Both the position numbers and the translations under genes were made by a program. From NCBI RefSeq assembly GCF_004118375.1, contig NZ_SDHX01000002.1, positions 609,001 through 673,000 on the forward strand: DNA of 64,000 nucleotides, written 5' to 3'. Of this stretch, positions 60,664 through 64,000 are shown in pieces. How positions within the stretch are numbered: the stretch's first letter is position 1; the number at the start of each line of letters is the position of its first letter. The stretch comes from Oleiharenicola lentus. Its GTDB lineage: Bacteria > Verrucomicrobiota > Verrucomicrobiia > Opitutales > Opitutaceae. The notes below the pieces were generated by a model. That model worked only from the letters and a program-made list of their open reading frames with translations. It was not told the origin of the DNA and ran no database searches.

Positions 60664-61400
60664 CGAATCTTGATCACCCGCGTGTCGCAGATGCGGTCAT
60701 GCAGGGTGCGCCGCTCCTCGTCGAAGCCGGCCATGATGTAGCCGATGAGCAGGATCAGGCCGCTGAGCATCTCCGCGAAATGCCGCCCGATGATGCGGCC
60801 GTTCGTCAGCGCGGAACCGTCGCTGCGCACGACCCTGAGCCCGAAGGCCAGCTTGCCCGGGGTGGCGGCATATTTTTTCAGAAAATACCAGGTGTAGGCC
60901 AGGCCGATCGCCGTGCCCACCAGCAGGGATGCGCCTTGGTAGGCGAGAAAACTGGCGGCGATTTCCGGCGTGTTGGGCTTCGGCCGGAAAATGAAATCCC
61001 CGAAGAACAGCGCCGACAACCCGAGGTCCGCGCCCAGGCCCACCAGACCCGTGATCAATCCATCCACGATCTTCGCGATCAGGCGCCGGCCAAAGTTTCC
61101 ATAGACCATCTGGTTGGGCAGTTGCACCCCTTCGCGCAGGCGCTGGAAATACTGCTCCTTGTGCTCGGCGCTGATGAACTTGCCCTCAAACGGCACCATG
61201 TCCTTCTGCCAGTGCCGGCCTCCCGAGGCGGCGCATACGGCGGTCTCGGCGGCCACCTGCGCGTAGGGCCGCCACTCGGCCATGCTCTTGCTCCACACCA
61301 GCGTCTCTCCCGTTATCGTGCCGCCATTGATCAAAGCCTCGAAGGCCTCTGGGTTCACCGGTCCGACGCGATTCCCGCCATTTGCGTAAAACCATTCCAT
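60660..61400 (-). CDS. GYF-RDD membrane protein
   Basis: A 246-residue protein. Residues 1-50 form a GYF_2 domain (MEWFYANGGNRVGPV, GGTITGETLVWSKSMAEWRP), a proline-rich peptide binder common in planctomycetes and verrucomicrobia. Residues 100-245 form an RDD domain with three spans (RRLIAKIVDGLITGL, TPGKLAFGLRVVRSDG, GRHFAEMLSG). The polyproline tail of the protein encoded two genes downstream (PPPLPPPLP) is a plausible ligand for the GYF domain, which is only a suggestion. It begins 60 bases after the sigma-vWA gene stop. Confidence 0.87.
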   Translation of the reverse strand: MEWFYANGGNRVGPVNPEAFEALINGGTITGETLVWSKSMAEWRPYAQVAAETAVCAASGGRHWQKDMVPFEGKFISAEHKEQYFQRLREGVQLPNQMVYGNFGRRLIAKIVDGLITGLVGLGADLGLSALFFGDFIFRPKPNTPEIAASFLAYQGASLLVGTAIGLAYTWYFLKKYAATPGKLAFGLRVVRSDGSALTNGRIIGRHFAEMLSGLILLIGYIMAGFDEERRTLHDRICDTRVIKIR

Positions 61401-61460
61401 CCCACTTAGTTGCCGGTCTGACTTTCGCGTCGCAACCGAAAACCGGGTGATAAGACCTTT

Positions 61461-63998
61461 TTATTCAGGTGATTTTCGCGCTTGATCTGATCCGCGCGCG
61501 GCCGCTTCCCGCGCGATGCGCAAGGTCTCCTGCAGCTCCCGGCGATACCCGCCCGCGTCGTCGGGCAGGTGCGCGACGACCCAGCGTTCCAACTGATCCA
61601 ACGCGGGCGGCGCCTGGGCCGGCTCCGCCTGCAGAATGCGCCCAAGCTCGACCATGGCCACGGCAAAACGGAAACCCGGTGAAGCCTGCGCCCAGTCGCG
61701 CGACGGCGCGGCCAGTGTTTGCTGCATCAGCGCCGGACGCCTCTCACCCGCCGGGAGAAAATCCACGCGCACCCTGCCCAGGGTCGCGACGGCCGCTTCG
61801 GCCTCCGCCCGCAGGTTCAGTTCGTAAACCGCGGCGAGCCTGCGGCCGGGCAGCAGCTCGCTCGCGACTTCTCCGTCCTGTCCGCCCAGCCGTTGCGCCT
61901 CGGCGACCCGCTCCGGGTTGAAACTCACCCGCCAGTCCACCTCGCGCGCCACCGGTTCAAGCAGGCCCGCGACCTGCCCCGCCAGCAACCGCTCGGCCTC
62001 CTCCTCGGTGTTCACATAGCAGCTCTGGCCGCCGCCTGCCCGTGCGAGCAGCTCCAGGCGCAGGTCGTTGCGGTCACTGCGCCCAAAACCAAACACGCTG
62101 AGCTTGATGCCCTCGGCGGCGAACCGGTTGGCCAGCGCGGCCAGGGCCTGCTCGTCGGTCTCACCGAGGTTGAAATTGCCGTCGGTGCAGAGAATCACGG
62201 CGTTGATGCCGGATGCACGGCGCGCCGCGCGCGCCGTGTCGTAAGCCAGCATCAGCCCCTCGTAACCGTTCGTGCGCCCCCCGGCCGACAAACCGGCCAG
62301 CGCGGCGCGCAACTCGCGGCCGCCCACCCCGATGGGTTCGCTGCCGCGCACCTCTTGCGCCGCAGCCGCGTAGGTCACCACCGCCACCCGGTCATCCGGC
62401 CGCAACCGCTCCGCCAGCAGCCGCACTCCGGCCTGCACCAACGGCAACCGGTTCGGCGCGTTCATCGAGTCGGAAACGTCGATGGCGAACACGATGTTGG
62501 CCGGCGGACGCACCGGCGGCGCCGCCGGCTTCGCCTGCACCACCACGCGCATCACCTGCCGCCCCGGCGTGAACGGCGAAGGCGCCATCTCCATCTGCAC
62601 CGCCAACGGCACCGGTTGCGCGCCGGGCGCCGGCCACTCCGGCGGCACCTGCCGAAGCAGCGCGGCCGGGCTCACCCGCTGCGCAGCCGACCACTCGCCC
62701 CGGGCCAGGGCGTGCTGCAGGTCCTTCAAACCCGGTTCCGGCGGACGCGCCGTTCCCTTCGAGGTCGGCAAGTTTACGGACGCCGGCTTCCCGGAAAATA
62801 CCACGCGTGACTCCGCGTTCGGCGTGCCGGTCGCAGCGCCGGACCCCGCCGCCGGTGCCTTGTCGGGCAAGGCCCCCGAGACCGCGCCCGCCCCACCCGC
62901 TCCGCCCGGCAACAACACGGCCGCCGGCTCTTCGCGATCCCGCGCTCCCCGCTCCGGCTCGGGCTCGCCGGGCGAATCGATGCTCGCTTGAGACCCCGTT
63001 CCCCCGCCGCTGCTTTCGCGCGGACTCGAATCACCCGCAGACTCCGCCGCTCCGCCTCCGCCGCCCGCGAGCCCTGCGGCCTGTCCGGAGCCGCGTCCAA
63101 AGGCCTTGCGCTCCCACTCGGCCTCGCCCGGACGCAGCTCCCGCTTCCGTGTCCGCAGGCTGCCAGCCACGCCGTCGGCCTCCGGCGCGTGCTCCTCCTG
63201 CGCTTCACCACCTTCTTGCGCAGCGACGGACGGTGCCGGCTTTGAGTCTTGGACAGGTTCACCGCGTCCCTTCGCCCACCACCAGACGGCACCGGCCACC
63301 GCGAGCAGCGCGGCCACGCCGAGGATCACCCGGGTGACCGGGACTCCACCGCTCCGCTTCCGCCGCGGCGGCGGTGCGCCGTTTTGCAAAATCTCGGTGA
63401 GCGTGCGCACGGCGCGCCGGATCGTGTCGGCCGTTTCCAGCAGGTCCTTTCCGCCGGAGGCGGCTTCGACAAAAGCTTTCTTCTCCGCCGCGCCCATCTC
63501 GTCCAGCGCGTAGCCGATGATCCGCGGGTCCGTGATTCGCACGGCCGCCTTGCCTTGCGTCGCAGGCATCGCCTGCACAATCCGGCTGAGCGCATGCTCC
63601 ATCAGGCCTTCCGCGCCGCCCAGCGACAAGCCGGTGATCCGCGCCATTTCCTCCGGGTTGAAGCCAAACTGAAACCGCAGGCGTACCGCCTCCTGCTGCT
63701 TGGCAGTGAGGCGCGCAAAGGCCCGGTGCACCGCCACGCGGGCATCCTGCCCTTCGTTGCTTTCCTCCTCGTCTGCCGCCCCGGCCGCTTCGCCCAGCAG
63801 CACGTCGCCGCGCTGACCTGCCCCGAGCATCTGCCGGCGCACGTGCGCGAACAGCCACACCGCCGGATCGTCATCCAGCTCACCCGCTTTTTCCAATTCG
63901 CGCGGCAAGGCCAGCAGCACGGCCTCCGCACGCGCCGCTTCCGCCCCGGGCAGCGTGCCCAGATAGGTGCGCAGCGCCGCGCCGTGCCGCTCCAGCAT
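61461..63998 (-). CDS. Sigma factor-anti-sigma-vWA fusion protein (possibly partial at the window edge)
   Basis: At least 845 residues in one frame. Residues 1-68 are sigma region 2 (RHGAALRTYLGTL, PAVWLFAHVRRQML), and 92-143 are region 4 (LTAKQQEAVRLRFQFGF, EEMARITGLSLGGAEGLME). Residues 155-205 match an anti-sigma head (TDPRIIGYALDEMGAAEKKA). One span lies at 221-241, then a long low-complexity linker, a vWA domain with MIDAS D507-V-S-D-S and CTDGNFNLGE, and a YfbK-like C-terminal domain. Each part aligns with the separate sigma factor (51574-52113) and vWA protein (49399-51525). The ATG at 63998 may be internal, because the separate factor has about 20 more residues in front; the true start may lie outside. 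Confidence 0.87.
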   Translation of the reverse strand: MLERHGAALRTYLGTLPGAEAARAEAVLLALPRELEKAGELDDDPAVWLFAHVRRQMLGAGQRGDVLLGEAAGAADEEESNEGQDARVAVHRAFARLTAKQQEAVRLRFQFGFNPEEMARITGLSLGGAEGLMEHALSRIVQAMPATQGKAAVRITDPRIIGYALDEMGAAEKKAFVEAASGGKDLLETADTIRRAVRTLTEILQNGAPPPRRKRSGGVPVTRVILGVAALLAVAGAVWWWAKGRGEPVQDSKPAPSVAAQEGGEAQEEHAPEADGVAGSLRTRKRELRPGEAEWERKAFGRGSGQAAGLAGGGGGAAESAGDSSPRESSGGGTGSQASIDSPGEPEPERGARDREEPAAVLLPGGAGGAGAVSGALPDKAPAAGSGAATGTPNAESRVVFSGKPASVNLPTSKGTARPPEPGLKDLQHALARGEWSAAQRVSPAALLRQVPPEWPAPGAQPVPLAVQMEMAPSPFTPGRQVMRVVVQAKPAAPPVRPPANIVFAIDVSDSMNAPNRLPLVQAGVRLLAERLRPDDRVAVVTYAAAAQEVRGSEPIGVGGRELRAALAGLSAGGRTNGYEGLMLAYDTARAARRASGINAVILCTDGNFNLGETDEQALAALANRFAAEGIKLSVFGFGRSDRNDLRLELLARAGGGQSCYVNTEEEAERLLAGQVAGLLEPVAREVDWRVSFNPERVAEAQRLGGQDGEVASELLPGRRLAAVYELNLRAEAEAAVATLGRVRVDFLPAGERRPALMQQTLAAPSRDWAQASPGFRFAVAMVELGRILQAEPAQAPPALDQLERWVVAHLPDDAGGYRRELQETLRIAREAAARGSDQARKSPE

Positions 63999-64000
63999 GG

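Overview
The window is high-GC, gene-dense bacterial DNA and most likely comes from a verrucomicrobium of the Opitutaceae type. I infer this from a PEP-CTERM-tailed surface protein built of autotransporter-type repeats, a TIGR03067-type small protein, large hybrid kinases with OB-fold-like sensors, two MoxR/DUF58/von Willebrand loci, and weak or absent Shine-Dalgarno sites at many starts. No rRNA, tRNA, CRISPR array or complete insertion sequence is visible.

Layout. 1-6.1 kb: a gene tail, a secreted unknown, surE, then a minus-strand purine block (nucleosidase, NCS2 permease, adenosine deaminase) with two large palindromes in front of the permease. 6.2-13.4 kb: two tandem paralogous hybrid histidine kinases. 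13.6-18.8 kb: an ABC ATPase without permeases, a receiver-kinase protein, then two coupled short-chain dehydrogenases lying between a truncated and an intact copy of an aminoglycoside-adenylyltransferase-like gene. 18.9-26.6 kb: a ketoacyl-synthase homologue lacking both catalytic histidines, overlapping a membrane kinase and a pseudokinase, then rmuC, a TIGR03067 protein and a MOSC protein. 27.2-34.7 kb: plus-strand moxR-DUF58-batA-batB/C-batD. 34.8-44.6 kb: housekeeping and accessory genes (NUDIX, LOG, gluQ, AmpG-like MFS, M32 peptidase, tautomerase, FmdB-like, MazG-like, Hsp20, rlmJ, YhcH-like). 44.9-49.4 kb: the PEP-CTERM repeat protein. 49.4-64 kb: a minus-strand cluster with a sigma-vWA fusion at the edge, GYF-RDD protein, two zinc-finger membrane proteins and one membrane protein, DUF4129-like, DUF4350-like, a second MoxR, DUF58, SpoIIM-like, RDD, an ECF sigma factor and a vWA protein.

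The two MoxR loci resemble AAA+/vWA chaperone systems that assemble or activate proteins at the membrane. In the second locus, a split sigma + vWA pair and a fused sigma-vWA polypeptide lie about 10 kb apart, which suggests that vWA output controls transcription.

The most distinctive feature is in the spacers. Many carry short arrays of diverged 7-nt repeats, often as inverted pairs, with a different repeat word at each locus; other spacers carry REP/REPIN-like palindromes with TGTAG/CTACA ends. Both kinds also lie inside reading frames: in DUF58, at the BatB-BatC junction, in the BatD signal peptide and in the vWA protein. They appear to have been inserted into, or read through by, genes. 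All functions are inferred from sequence patterns recognised by eye; no searches were run.
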